Below, piece after piece: positions 1-12,058 of a stretch of DNA of 64,000 nt. The first letter of the stretch is position 1; every line of letters begins with the position of its first letter. Source of the DNA: Budorcas taxicolor (Eukaryota > Chordata > Mammalia > Artiodactyla > Bovidae); assembly GCF_023091745.1 (NCBI RefSeq), contig NC_068910.1:129535170-129599169 (forward strand), written 5' to 3'. The position numbers were made by a program, and so were the translations under genes. Below the pieces are notes generated by a model that saw only the letters and a list, made by a program, of their open reading frames with translations, made no database searches and was not told the origin of the DNA.

Positions 1-79
1 TTGTAAGATTAAAAAAAATTGAGGGAACACTGTGGTGGCCAAGTTCTTAAGAGTTGAGGGGTGTTAGAGAGGAAACACA

Positions 80-345
80 GAGAAGGCAATGGCACCCCAT
101 TCCAGTACTCTTGCCTGGAAACTCCCATGGATGGAGGAGCCTAGTGAGCTGCAGTCCATGGGGTCTCTGGGAGTCGGACACGACTGAGCAACTTCACTTT
201 CACTTTTCACTTTCATGCATTGGAGAAGGAAATGGCAACCCACTCCAGTGTTCTTGCCTGGAGAATCCCAGGGACGGGGGAGCCTGGTGGGCTGCCGTCT
301 ATGGGGTTGCACAGAGTTGGACACGACTGAAGGGACTTAGCAGTA
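80..345 (+). mobile_element. BOV-A2 SINE (two Bov-A units)
   Basis: The copy begins with the AGAAGGCAATGGCACCCC head. It runs through two related Bov-A units joined by the CACTTTCACTTTTCACTTTCATGC linker region and stops in a short TTAGCAG tail. BOV-A2 is a bovid-specific non-autonomous retroposon mobilised by BovB. No clear target-site duplication was found. It is close to full length and little diverged, so it looks fairly young. Confidence 0.93.
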
Positions 346-469
346 CCTATCCACTTACTAATAAGTCTACATCTTCAGTCATCATGTCTTTAAACTGTGG
401 GCTGAAAGAGAGTAATCGTCCCTAGTTTCTTTGTCTTTTCCCATAAGGGGGAATATGTAGTGAATGTGC

Positions 470-690
470 GTGTATGCTAAAGTTGCTTTAGTTGTGTCCT
501 ACTCTTTGCGACCCAATGGACTGTAGCCCTCCAGGTTCCTCTGGCCATGAGATTCTCCAGGCAAGAATACTGGAGTGGGTTGCCATGCCCTCCTCCAGCA
601 GACCTTCTCCACCCAGAGACTGAACCCATGTCTCTTTCCTGCATTGGCAGCTGGGTTCTTTACCACCAGTGCCACCCAGGACACCCATGT
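470..690 (-). mobile_element. Bov-tA SINE (tRNA-Glu-derived head plus Bov-A body)
   Basis: Read on the minus strand, a tRNA-derived head (GGTGGTAAAGAACCCAGCTG) is followed by a Bov-A body ending in the GAGTAGGACACAACT-like tail. The head carries the decayed internal Pol III promoter expected of this family. The body is diverged from the young consensus. Confidence 0.88.
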
Positions 691-2589
691 GATGAATACT
701 AACTACCAAAGTAACAATAATTATCAGCAGCTTCACAAAGCATTTGTTAAGAAAAGTAATACATCAGAGAGACCAGTTCGGACACTGACTTAGAAAACAG
801 GGCACTGTTGGCCAGGACTGGCCACTCAGTGCAGTCAGTAGCTTGGGCAGTGGTATGACCATTGGGTGGTCTCCTGCAAGACCAAGAAATGAAGCTGTTC
901 TTCCCCATAGCCTCTTACAATCTCCTAGGCATCAGCCATGAATATCTGATGAGGAGATTTTCACCAAGCATATGTCCAGCTTTCACAGCTACATGTCTGT
1001 GTTGTCTAGATCACTGATTGGTAGGTTTCTTTCTTAACTCGTCTCTGGACCATTTTACATGAACACCACTGTACAATCAGGTCTCTTGTGTAGTTCAGTA
1101 CTGTATGAATCCTGATTTAGAATTCCTCTCCCTCTTGATTTAGTTAGGAGGAACTCATTTTAGTGTTTTGTTTTTTTTTAAAAACAAAATATACATTACA
1201 TAGTCTTCACATCTCAAAAGTTGATGCAAATTGATTTTCAAATGGACATGTTATGGACTTACATATGTATGTTTTGATAATTTTCCTAAATAGTTTTACT
1301 GAAAACTTACCTCAAGAAAAAAAAATGAATGGAAGACAATATATCTGTTTCATTTGGCCAAGTTAACAGCTGTGAAGTCACTGAAAGGTGAATCATCTCC
1401 AATTCAGCAGGTGAATTATATTAAGTCTGGAGAACATCTTTGATACTTCAATAGGAATTCAACCACTAATGTCATTTATATTTTTCTATTGAACTAAAAG
1501 GTGAAGCCTGCATATGCTGAATATTTTAATCAACCACAAACATTAATTTCTGCATGGTAAGAAGATTTAAATACTATCTACCTATAAATAGCCAGTATCT
1601 AGATTACCTGTGTTTCATTTATAAAGAGATAAAAAGCCCAGATGGGGTTCCTGACAGAAACAATGTGGGAATTTTTTTTAAGGATTTTATAACTATCTCA
1701 TTATTATTATTATTATTATTTTCATTTATTAGTTGGAAGTACAAAGCAAGAGTTTTCTTGGTTCTCAAGTAAGGTCTCAGTACATAGAGGTAAATATCCA
1801 GCCATATCTGTAGAACCTGTGTAAACCTGGATTACCATTTCAATAATCTTTAATGAATTTAGATGTACAAATGGCATCCACCAGCTCAGAGTATGATGTT
1901 TTAAAAATCTTAATCAAATATCAGTGTCTGACCTTGGAGTTTCATTATACTTGGCATTATGGAGACTGACTGGTCATCCTGAGGTTTCTTCTTACTGATG
2001 CTAAGGACAGAGTTTGGAAACATGGCCCGTGAAAGGAGCTAACATTACCTCTGAGCTTGCTGTGACAATCAGAAAACCTTCCTATAATGTCACAGGGCCA
2101 TGCTTTCTAAAATGCTGCATGAATTTACATAAATGGTATTGAGCTTTAAATACATCTAAAACCAAATATGGGTATCTTTCCAAAAAGCTTTTTAACAAAA
2201 CAATTAAGATTAAATTGTGAAATTTATTAAATGTTTTTTTAATCCATTGTTTTTGATCCATGCTACAATGAGATTATAAATCTAACTCATCTGGATATGT
2301 TCCAAGTGACTTTATCATAATTTTATCTGTTGTGTTTCAGCAAATGTGATCATTTATCTCTAATGTATTAAGCTTAAAATCTGAACCCAGTTCTGGACAT
2401 GTCAAACTAATATTTGTGTGACTTGTAGCTATTTATAGTTAAACTTTGTATCGTACGGGTGAGAGCAGCCTGGCCCTTATTCTTTCTCTCCTGCCTGGGC
2501 CACCATCCTAGGAGACTACCTTAAGAGATTTCATTAACCTTTCAATTTTAAGAATTTAAATTCTTTAATTATAACAACTGCACTTTATT
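691..2589. other. Unique AT-rich stretch with no recognised gene
   Basis: I recognise no mobile element or conserved reading frame here. The stretch is AT-rich with short homopolymer runs near 1170 and 1316. A small (TTA)n microsatellite lies at 1701-1720. Open frames are short and have no codon pattern or splice context that I trust. Confidence 0.5.
1701..1720. repeat. (TTA)n microsatellite
   Basis: Six to seven uninterrupted TTA units stand in the middle of unique AT-rich DNA. Length polymorphism would be expected. Confidence 0.85.
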
Positions 2590-3829
2590 CCACTTTCAGA
2601 TACCCATCCCCAAGGGTCACATCCTGGGTCTTATGATCATTCAAAATGGTTCTTCTTCAGAAAATTTATAAGCCAATACTCCACTCTCTGATCTCAATGA
2701 GTCCAAAATTTAACTTCTAGCTTTCCTCTCAACCTGTTCTTACATTCTTCCCCATCCTGCTCAGATAATGGCAACTTCATCTTTATATCTGCTTGGACTA
2801 AAAATTCTGGAGTCATACTTAACTCTAGCTCACCTCCCACATCCAATCTGTCATGAAATCCTATTAGCTATATCCCTAAAACATACCCAGAATCCAACTA
2901 CTTCTCACCACCTCTGTTGCCATCACCCTTATCAAACTCTGATTTTGCAATTTGGATTACTGCACCAACCTCCTAACTGGACTCCCACTGATTCTACTCT
3001 GGATCCTCCCAAAGTCTATTTTCAACACAGCAGCCATACCGATCATGTCACTTCTCTGCTCAAAACCCTGCAATGGCTTTCTATCTCACTCAGAGGAAAA
3101 GCTAAAGTCTTTACCAGTGTCTACAATGCCTTCACATTTGGTCCCTGCTCTCTCTCTACCTCATTTCCTACTTCTTCCCCTTGCCCATCCAATGCCACAT
3201 ACCTCCTTGCTATTTCATGAAAACACCAAGCATTCTCACACTTTAAGGCTTCAAAGTGACTGTTCTCCCTGCCTGGAATATTTTAATTTATGTATGTGTG
3301 TGGTTCATTCCCATTCTCCTTCCATGTCTTTGTTTAAATGTCATCCTCTCAACCTGGGTTATGATGATAATCCCACTTAAAATCACACTCTTACACCAGA
3401 CTCCAAATCCTTCTTGTCCCACTCCATTCTCTCCAACCCCATCCCACCATAGTCTTTTTCACCTTCTAACATGTTACATAATTTACATATTATAACTCTT
3501 CTTATTTAACGTCTTCTCTTGCCAATTAGGTCTCCCCTGTAGCTCAAACGGTAAAGAATCTGCCTGGAATGCAGGAGACCAGGGTTCAATCCCTGGGTTG
3601 GGAAGATCCTCTGGAGAAGGGAATGGCAGGCAATCCACTCCAGTATTCTTGACTGGAGAATCCTATGGACAGAGGAGTCTGGCGGGCTACAGTCCATGGG
3701 GTCACAAAGAGACACAACTGAGAGACAAACACTACCACTTGCCAATTAGAACAGCTCGTGATATACTCCTAGCACTGTAACACTACCTCACATCTTAAAA
3801 TTACTCAATAAATACTTGATGAATGAACA
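2590..3829 (+). mobile_element. L2 LINE 3' end, split by a Bov-tA
   Basis: The sequence follows the L2 3' region, including the GATCATGTCACTTCTCTGCT and CTCAAAACCCTGCAATGGC motifs. It ends in the typical CTCAATAAATACTTGATGAA terminus near 3827. The L2 occupies 2590-3529 and 3738-3829. A Bov-tA sits between these parts and duplicates 12 bp of the L2. The open frames of 142 and 150 codons here are by-products of the pyrimidine-rich L2 sequence. Confidence 0.82.
3530..3737 (+). mobile_element. Bov-tA SINE nested in L2
   Basis: A tRNA-derived head (GTAGCTCAAACGGTAAAGAA) is followed by a Bov-A body. It is bounded by a perfect 12-bp target-site duplication, CTTGCCAATTAG, at 3518-3529 and 3738-3749, so both ends are exact. 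The insertion cut an older L2, which gives the relative age. Confidence 0.96.
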
Positions 3830-4069
3830 AGTGAGTCTCTTGTCCTCAGCCTTCTGCTCTCATAAGCTTACATCTAATACATTTGCCCACTGAAGGCTCT
3901 GGGCGGCCAGTTCCTTGGTTCCTTAGCTTCCTCACAGTCTCTCTTCCTTTCTCTACTTAATTTCAAACCTCTGATTAGTTATCTGAACTGACTCTCAACA
4001 ACACTTAATTCCCTTTCCAAACAGGACCTTTTGGTGCAACCTGCTCAACAAACCTCGCATCAAGAGTAC

Positions 4070-4496
4070 AATCCACTGATGTTACTCAGCCATAAAAAGA
4101 ATGAAATACTGCCATTTGCAGCAACATGGGTGGACCTACAGGTTATCACACTAAGTGAAGTCAGTCATACAGAGAAAGACAAGTACCGTACATCATGTAT
4201 ATGTGGAATCTAAAATATGACACAAATGAACCTATCAGTGAAACAGAAACAGACTCACAGACATAGAGAACAAATACATGGTTACTGAAGGGGAAAGTGG
4301 GGGAGGGATAAATTAGGAGTATGGGATTAACAGATACACACCACTATATACAAAACAGATAAACAACAAGGATTTACTGTATAGCATAAGGAAATGTATT
4401 CAATGTCTTGTAATGACTTATAATGCAGAAGATACTGAAGCTATACACTGGAAACTAACACAAATTGTAAATCAACTATAGTTAAATTAAAAAATT
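4070..4496 (+). mobile_element. L1 LINE 3' end
   Basis: The segment holds the end of L1 ORF2 and the 3' UTR, recognisable from ACTCAGCCATAAAAAGAATG and CAGCAACATGGGTGGACCTA. It ends in an A-rich run near 4490. It is strongly 5'-truncated. The short open frame over it is ORF2 debris. Confidence 0.88.
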
Positions 4497-4719
4497 ACTA
4501 TCCATTGTTTTATATCTAGGCAGCTGACTGCTGGGGGAGAATATTATATAACCTTGTAGACTGTTGGCACCAAAATCAATCAGCCAAGCTTTCTGTACTA
4601 CCAGTCAATCCTTTTATGAGGTATTTCTTCATATTTCCTTTGTGAGTGAGTCATTTCACTGAATTCAAAGAAATAAGAGCATGTGCCTGTCTGGATGATG
4701 CCCTCAGTCTAGACTTGGT

Positions 4720-4925
4720 CCCCTCCTCTTTGTCCTTATACTACCCCAGGATATATGTACACCAACACAATTGTCATGTTATATTACAACCTTTTCGTTT
4801 GTTCCACTAGAAAATTTCTACTCCTCAAAAGCCAGGCTGTTTATTTGTCTGTATCTCAGTTCCTAGGACAGGCTTTGGAAAAACAGCAAGTATTCCATAA
4901 CCATTTGTTAGACAAATGAATGAAT
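4720..4925 (+). mobile_element. L2 LINE 3' end fragment
   Basis: A diverged L2 terminus is suggested by TTTGTCTGTATCTCAG, the AGTTCCTAGGACAGGCTTTGG stretch and the closing GACAAATGAATGAATTC. The call rests on the last ~80 bp. The upstream edge is uncertain. Confidence 0.55.
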
Positions 4926-5572
4926 TCACTGATGGACATGGAAAGTCTATTGTCCTCTTCCTTCATCTCATTTTTCCCTGGTATTTCTCTCCTCTGTTAG
5001 GTGGATGGATGAGGCTCTCATCTGTCTGAAAGTGAGTCAAATGGCTATAAAGCAGCAGAGATTCCTGATAGTCAGAGGGAGAGTCTAGAGCTGGTTCAAC
5101 GTTTATATGCTAAGATAAGAGGAGTACATTCTGGGTAAAGGTAGGAGTTTTAGGAGGATCCCCTTAGTCCCTCCTAGAATGGCTGAAAACTCTCTGCATT
5201 ACTGAACACAAAAGGGACAAGATATTTTAGGTGCTATGGACTTCCACAGACACAGGGTTTTAACCGCTTGGCAAATCCCAGATACCATACCCTCATGGAA
5301 AAGCCTTGTCATCTGAGTGAGCCCCTTCTCAGCTTTCCCTCTCAGTATGATGCTGAGGGAGTCTAAAAATAAATGAGAGAAAGGATCCTAACGGGGTGCT
5401 TATAAAGCTTTTTGCTCTCCCATTCTTTGTTTGTGGAGGTGTGTATGTGCACACAGGTACACACATGTGTGTTCACTTGTCTCCAATGAAATCAGGCCAC
5501 CTGAAAGATTCCTTTCCATTGGCTGAATTCCCCCAGGAAATGCTTTTGTCCGATACATCTCTTACATCATGT

Positions 5573-6005
5573 GTCGAGAGCCATGTAGGCCCAGTGATAT
5601 GACAGCCCTTGTCGAACAATTGATGGATAAGACCTCATCTTCATGACCACACAGACTATAGGATCTCAGCTGACATCTGCTCAGAGGTTAACAACACGCA
5701 TCCCATTCTGACTTCAGAAAATCTGCTGACCTTGATTTGCTGCTGCTTCTAGCTAGGCTGCAATGCATGCCTTCTCCTTACATCCTTGCAGGCAGTCAAG
5801 GGTGTTTTGTCATGAACTGAAATACTCAGCCCTGCTGCTTGTCCTGAGTAAGCCTGGCCTCCCTAAATCTGCCTGCTTTCCTGTAGTCATAAGTGCTTCC
5901 AAGCCTTGTTTCACACAGAGAGAGCAAACTCCCTACAGACGATTCTGTCAATTCAGGCCTGTGTTCAGCACTGAGGCTAGAGAGGACCTGGATAAATAAG
6001 GACAT
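5573..6005 (+). mobile_element. Possible old solo LTR or unclassified repeat
   Basis: The block opens with TGTCGAGAGCC, which resembles how some ruminant endogenous retroviral LTRs begin, and its composition differs from the flanks. I found no terminal CA, primer-binding site or target-site duplication, and the right edge is only a guess. It could equally be unique DNA. Confidence 0.2.
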
Positions 6006-8904
6006 TCTGCCTGCAGAATAGCTAAATGATTAGCAGTGCTTCGACTTGATGAAATTGAAGGCCCTTTCCTGCTCTTCCTTCTCAACTTATTCCAGAAGCA
6101 AACTTCTTTTCCCTGCTTCTGGCTTATTAATATATCCAGTCATACTTTGCATTTCTGCTTCTCTACCTTAAGTAGGAACAATAGGCTAACCTGGTTACCA
6201 AAGATGCATTAGAATTTATGTCTCAATCAACCAATCAAAATATTTAGCTATTAAGTGCAAAAGAAAACTTGGTAAATATCCTGTCCCCAAATTTCCCTTT
6301 ACCAGATGACCTTAGCATCTCCATGTTTTATTCATTATTATCTTCTTAATGAACTTTCTGCATCAGACACTAATTCAACAATTCTTAAATATCTACTTGT
6401 CAAAGTATGAAGAAGAACTGGAGACAAAGCAAATGAGAGGTAATTTCTGTCCTCAGCTCATTAGGACTCCACCTCTCTGGTTTCTAATGCTTTCACTGCA
6501 AAGACAATTTTCATATTCTGTCATCTTTTAAAATAGAATAAGAATTTAATAGTACCAGTTATTTTCTCAGTATAGATTGGGACATTTACAAAACCTATGT
6601 ATATGAACACATGCTTGTTATGGCTATTTTTATGTACTATGAATATAAATTTCTAGAATATAAATTTCATAATGCATAGCTCCCCGGGACTATAAACAGG
6701 CCTAAAGATTAATTTTAAAATGCAACCTTACAAACATTTTTAAAGCTGAAATGTGGATTTTAGATATAAGACTCAATGTCTGTTAAGTACTTGATTATAC
6801 CAGCTCAAGTTTAGGACAGTGGTGAAAATGCATACTGATAAATTCAAGATAAATTGGTGATGAGGGGGAAAAAGGGTACCAAAAAGTATTCATACTAGAA
6901 GGGAGCTTGAGTGGCTTTAATTAGGAGTATTATGGCCACATCCACATAGGTTTTAAAAAAATTAGTTTCCATGTCTCATGTAGTTATATTTTAAATGTAT
7001 TTTTAAATGCCACGGAGGCAAGGAACACTAGAAACACAAAAAATTCTCTTCTGTCAAATACCTCAGACCTGAAAGGGTAGGCATGTGTTACAATTTATGA
7101 AGCAGGGATTTCAGCTTCCTATCTCCCCTTAGCTGTGGGAAAGGCCTTGAGCAATTCCTAGCAGAAGACTTATAGCACTTCCCAAAGGACAGAGCAGATG
7201 CCCTGATTTTAAGTAGAGCGAAAAGCACAAGCACAGTTGGCCACACGAAACACCAATCACAGGGCGTCTGCTGTGAACCAGAGTATTATCATTTACCAGG
7301 TGACATGTAAATTGATCTCTCTGAGGCAGACTGCCTCAGAGAAGGGGAGGTTTCTCTTCCCTCCTCCCCTTCTTTCTAATCCTCAGGTTTGTGGTATGAG
7401 AACTTTGGGCCTTAGTGAATCTGAGCAAAATCCCCACTACAACTGCTAGAATCAACCATGCTGGGCCAAGATCTGGGAATTCATGATGCTGGGCTGGGGT
7501 TTTACTCAGCTTTGCCTCTAGCACTGTCTATAGAGCTCTGAACCTAGTAGAACCCTACTAAATGTCTGTTATCCTGGATAAATCATGAGTCTTGTAAGGG
7601 TACTCCAAAAAGAAAAAAAGGAGATTTCTAGAGGCAAGACTTGCTGCTCCCCACCCCTACCCCCACCCCAAATTGCCTAGGACAGGTTTTGAGTCTTAGG
7701 GTTCTAAGGAACATGGCTTAAATTAGTGAGTGAACCCAGCTCCTTCATTTTAAGATGAAGGGATCTCTATGCAATTTTATAGCCAGATAGGGACCACACA
7801 GGAACAGCTAATCCAGAAGTCCTGATTCTTGGCTCCTTCCAGTGATCTTTCACTTACCCTCAGTCTACCCCAGCCACATGGGCCCTGAGTCCCTCCTACT
7901 GATCAACAAACTTCTCCTAGGGCCTTCTTGACCCTGATTTCAAAGGTCCCACAGGAGCTCTGGCTGGCCCAGGGTTTTCACCTGTCTTCTCACCTTCAGC
8001 TGGAATTTACCACACAGAGAAGACAGAGCGGAAGTCTGAGCCCCTTGGAGTGCCTCCTGCTGGGGCACTGCCTGTGTCTTCCAATTCTGATTGCTGGCCT
8101 GGACCTTGAACCTTGGCAGGGTTCTCTCAAGACTCCTGGCTCGACCTACTGGCTGGAACCCCAGACTAAATTCTTGTGACAGCTGGCTTTGGGCCCTTGG
8201 TTTCCATCATTGTCTAGTGTCTCCAAGTCTTGGCCCCAGCAATGGCCTGGAAGTGTTTGCCCTAGGCTGTGACAGGAGTTGCATTTTCTGTCCTGTAATC
8301 TGATGTGAAAGGAACAACTGTTAGGTAGGCTGTGTGTGTGTTTAAGCAGCTTTCATGGATTAACACTAAGGTTAATACCAAGGTAACATAATGTTGTGGA
8401 AAACGCTTGGAAATTAGACTGACTAGATGGACTAGTTATGTGTGACGGGTGATCTGTTAACCAAGGTAGGGTGGCTTCTTCATGTCATCTGGCGAAAATA
8501 ATGTTTATCCTCTGAGTACTGTAAGAGTTAGAGATAATGTATATAAAGTAAAAAGAAAAAAAAAATAAAGTAAAAAGCAGATAAGAAACCAGTGATAGAA
8601 AGTAAAAACTATTATTTTTATGTTAAATTTTCTGACTAAATGCTGATTTCATGATGTTTGAAGTACTGAAGAATCATGAAGCACCTCTGAATCATCAAAA
8701 ATTACATTATGGTCAGAATCATCTGAATACATATTTTCTCTACTTCTTAGAACATTGATAATTATACAGAATAATATTAAAAGAGTAGGCAATATCAATT
8801 ATATATTTAATATGTGCTAGGCTGTGCTCTCTCTATACTACCTAATGGAATCTTCACAGCATTCTGAGATACATAGTATCATTACCCTATTTTAAATATT
8901 TTTA
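6006..8904. other. Mostly unique DNA with no recognised gene
   Basis: I recognise no repeat with confidence. The 7230-8300 part is somewhat richer in G and C and contains several open frames of 60-83 codons in different phases. None has a recognisable domain or paired splice sites. A short A-rich duplication, TAAAGTAAAAAG, occurs twice near 8544-8578. Confidence 0.45.
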
Positions 8905-9034
8905 AAAACTTATTTTCATTTTTTGTCCATGTCACCCAACATGAGGGATCTTAGTTCCCTGACCAGGGATCAAACCTGCACCCCCTTGCAGTGGAAGTGC
9001 ATAATCTTAACCACTGGACCACCAGGGAAGCTCT
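8905..9034 (-). mobile_element. CHR-2/Bov-tA-like tRNA-derived SINE
   Basis: On the minus strand the copy reads CCCTGGTGGTCCAGTGGTTA and continues to a CCCTGGTCAGGGAACTAAGA segment, then an A-rich end. This matches the cetartiodactyl CHR-type SINE that shares its head with Bov-tA but lacks the Bov-A body. It is older than the Bov-tA copies. Confidence 0.75.
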
Positions 9035-9414
9035 AGAAGTCAACATTTCTTAATCCCACTCTCCATTTCCTTACCTAGGCCTATTGAGGAGAGATTTTCC
9101 TCCTACCCTCCTTGGGTCGGAAACTGCTGAGGAATAAGCTTTCACTTCCCTCTCCACCCCAGTACTGACTCTTCCTCGAGCAAGCAGGAGTCCATAGTCA
9201 GGCTAGAGAGAAGCGAACAGGCCCAGGCCATGTTCTATTAAATGGTCTCGAAGGCAATTTCCACTCCACATCCCTCCTTTCCCATCTCTACTGGGCAGTG
9301 AACTCTCCTCCCTCCCTGGGTCCTACTTTAGTGTTGTGTCAAGCAGTACTTTCTAATTTAGCTTTCACCAGAAATCCCTGAATTTCTTTTTCTCAAAAGA
9401 CTTTTTCTTTTGAA

Positions 9415-10245
9415 ACTATTTGACTCACCGGGAATTGCAAAACAGAACAGAATTTCTGTATACCCTTCACCCAGCCTTCTCCAAAGATAACATATTATAT
9501 TACTAGAGTATACTATCAAAATCAGGAAATTGACACTGGTACAATACTATCAGCTAAACTATAGACCTTATTTGAATTTCACTAGTGTTTACATGTACTC
9601 TTTGTATGTGTGCGTGTATCTATGAAATTGATTATATGTATAGATTAATGTATTTACCACCATAATTAGGATACTAAATTGTTTCAACATGCAAACAAAA
9701 CCAAACCTCCTTCCAACTACCCTGTTTAGAGTCACACCCTTCCTCCAACCAGAACCCATGCAATTTCTAATCTGTTCTTCACTACTATAAATTCATCTCT
9801 TGAGAATACAATATAAATAGATTCTTACAGTATGTAACTTCTTGAGATTGGCTTTTTTTCTCTTGGCATAATGCCCTTGGGGTCCATCAACACAGTTGTT
9901 GCATGTGTTAACAGCTTGTTCCCCTTTATTGTTGGGTAGTGATCCAGTATATGGATGTACCACAATTTGTTTATCTATTCACCTGTTGAAGGGTGTCTGG
10001 GTTGTTTCTAGGTTTTGATTATTACAAATAAAGGTGCTATAAACATCTGTGTACAGGTTTTTGTGTGAAGATAAGTTTTGATTTCTCTAGTAAATACCCA
10101 GAAGTATGACTGCTGAATTACACAGTTAGTGTGTGTTTGATTAAGTAGTAGTGCCACTTTACCCACTAGCAATGTATGAGACATCCGGTTTCTTTGCATC
10201 CTTGCTGACTCTCGGTCTTGTCAGCATGTGTGCTTTGGGGTAATG
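9415..10245 (-). mobile_element. Ancient L1 3' end (L1M type)
   Basis: In reverse orientation the segment shows the classic end of L1 ORF2 and its 3' UTR, such as the complement of ATGAATGGATAAACAAA-like sequence around 9960-9990. It is heavily mutated and has no usable reading frame. Confidence 0.75.
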
Positions 10246-10574
10246 TGGCACATGTCAGTCCTTAGAGTAGAAACTCTGGACACCTTCTGAATATCAGTGC
10301 TGTGTGTCTGTAGGCACTCTTAACTGGACTGAATCCTGGAGGGGAATAGAATATATTTTAGGTTCTGAATTCTTATCAGGCATCTTCTGTATGCCAGACA
10401 CTGTGGCAGGTGCTAGGAAATAAACAAAAATTTTGTATTTGAATTTGAGAGCTCAGTATGAAGCAGAGGATATAGATAAGTGAATAAGTAAATAAGATCA
10501 TAAAACAATGTAGTTAAGTACTAAGAGTATAGGCAAAGTGCTGCAGGCATTGATAAAGGAATTGTGCCTTAGAA

Positions 10575-10755
10575 CAGTGGTTCTGGAAATTTTAGAACTG
10601 ATAAGAATCACTTAAAAGACTTTGTTTAAAGTATAGTACTGGTCATCATCCTCCTGAGTGTCAGATTTAGTAGGGTCTATGGTAGGCCCCAAGAATTTAT
10701 ATTTCTAACAAGTTCCCAGATGCTACTGATAATGCTGGTCCAGGCCCACATTTTG
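10575..10755 (+). mobile_element. MER5A-type hAT DNA transposon remnant
   Basis: It begins CAGTGGTTCTGGAAATTTT and includes the AACAAGTTCCCAGATGCTAC segment and the GGTCCAGGCCCACA right end typical of MER5A. These are short non-autonomous hAT-Charlie elements with inverted termini, long inactive in mammals. Confidence 0.8.
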
Positions 10756-11369
10756 TTGGACTAGATTTTGTCTTAAAGAATGAAAAGGAGTTTATCAGGT
10801 GAAAAATGAGAAGAGTCGTAAAATAAGGAAGAGCATGAGCAAAGGCCAGGTGATAAAAATGCAACCTTATTTAAAAGGAATAAACAGAAATTGTAGATTA
10901 AAGCTGGATTACAAAAAAAAAAAAATGCTTACCTTAGGAGTTAAGTAAGCAATAGAGTTTATGTTTGAAAAAAATGCTGACAAGAGGGCAGAAGTTGAAT
11001 TGGAAATGGACAAGACCAGTTAGAGGGCTACTGCAAGAATTTAGATGAAAAGTAGATCAGGACTACATGTGAGCAATGGAGATGGATAATAGGAGGCAAT
11101 TTGAGAGACATTCCAGAGATTAAATGTCTAAGACCTGGAGACTAACTGGATGTGTAGGGAGACAAGGAAATCCAGAATGAGGAATGCATGGATAGTAGTG
11201 TGATTAATTGAGATAAGAAAGACATGGAGGTAGAAAAAGATTAGTGGTAAGGTGTGAATCTGGTTTTTGGTCACCGAATCTGAACTGACTGAGGAACATC
11301 CATCTGACAATATCAACTATGAAGTTAGAATGTGGGGTTTGAAAAAGGCAGGGGCTAGGGATATGTCAT

Positions 11370-11506
11370 CGGAGAAGGCGATGGCACTCCACTCCAGTAC
11401 TCTTGCCTGGAAAATCCCAGGGACGGGGGAGCCTGGTGGGCTGCCGTCTATGGGGGTGCATGGAGTCAGACATGACTTAAGCAACTTAGCAGCAGCAGCA
11501 GTAAGA
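11370..11506 (+). mobile_element. Bov-A element: BOV-A2 collapsed to one hybrid unit
   Basis: The 5' half carries the left-unit signature (GGAGAAGGCGATGGCACTCC) and the 3' half the right-unit signature (GACGGGGGAGCCTGGTGGGC) with an (AGC)n tail. The linker is missing. The copy is bounded by a perfect 9-bp duplication, ATATGTCAT, at 11361-11369 and 11507-11515. The single-unit form was therefore either inserted as such or formed later by recombination between the two units. Confidence 0.92.
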
Positions 11507-11577
11507 ATATGTCATAAGAGGGATTAAGGCCAGGTGAGGAGTAGAGCGTAAGAAGTAAGACTGACACACAGGATGAT

Positions 11578-11788
11578 GGGCTTCCCAGGTGGCGCAGTGG
11601 TAAAGAAACTGCCTGCCAATGCAAGAGATGGGGGTTTGATCCCTGGGTTGGGAAGATTCCCTGGAATAGGAATTGGCAACCTACTCCAGGATTCTTACCT
11701 GGAAAATTTCATAGACAGAGGAGCCTGACAGGCTACAGTCCATGGGATCACAAAGAGTTGGACATGACTGAGCACATGCACACACACC
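11578..11788 (+). mobile_element. Bov-tA SINE
   Basis: The tRNA-derived head GGCTTCCCAGGTGGCGCAGT is followed by the Bov-A body and a short CA-rich tail. A perfect duplication, CAGGATGAT, lies at 11569-11577 and 11789-11797 and fixes both ends. Confidence 0.96.
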
Positions 11789-11999
11789 CAGGATGATATC
11801 AATCGTGAATGGGTAGGTAGAATACAGGAGCCAGTGATAGCACCTGGTAAGAAGCAGAGAGGTAAAACCAGGACAATTAGGTATGGCAAAGTTAAGAACA
11901 GAGACGGTTTCAGAGGAACAGAGGAGATAGTTAAGTGTTATGTGGCTTGAAGCTAAACAGGATCATGTCTAAAAAGAAATAAGTTGATATAACGACCTT

Positions 12000-12058
12000 C
12001 AGTTCAGTTCAGTTCAGTCGCTCAGTCATGTCTGACTCTTTGCGACCCCATGAATTGC
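12000..12058 (-). mobile_element. Extremely 5'-truncated BovB tail (59 bp)
   Basis: Only the last ~59 bp of BovB is present, ending in the (GAACT)n-like tail seen here as AGTTCAGTTCAGTTCAGTCG. A perfect 10-bp duplication, TAACGACCTT, at 11990-11999 and 12059-12068 shows that it is a genuine separate retrotransposition event and not a SINE fragment left by deletion. Confidence 0.9.

Noticed and set aside
54..425. A 123-codon open frame with S-C-I-G-E-G-N-G-N-P-L type sequence, repeated at many sites
   Set aside because: The same peptide pattern appears wherever a BOV-A2 lies. It is translated SINE sequence, not a protein family.
2768..3220. A 150-codon plus-strand open frame rich in His, Pro and Leu
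   Set aside because: It lies entirely within an L2 3' region, which is pyrimidine-rich and often open on this strand, and it overlaps another open frame of similar length.
3540..3610. tRNA-like sequences at the heads of Bov-tA elements as tRNA genes
   Set aside because: They are attached to Bov-A bodies, recur many times and carry changes in the stems, so they are SINE heads and not functional tRNA genes.
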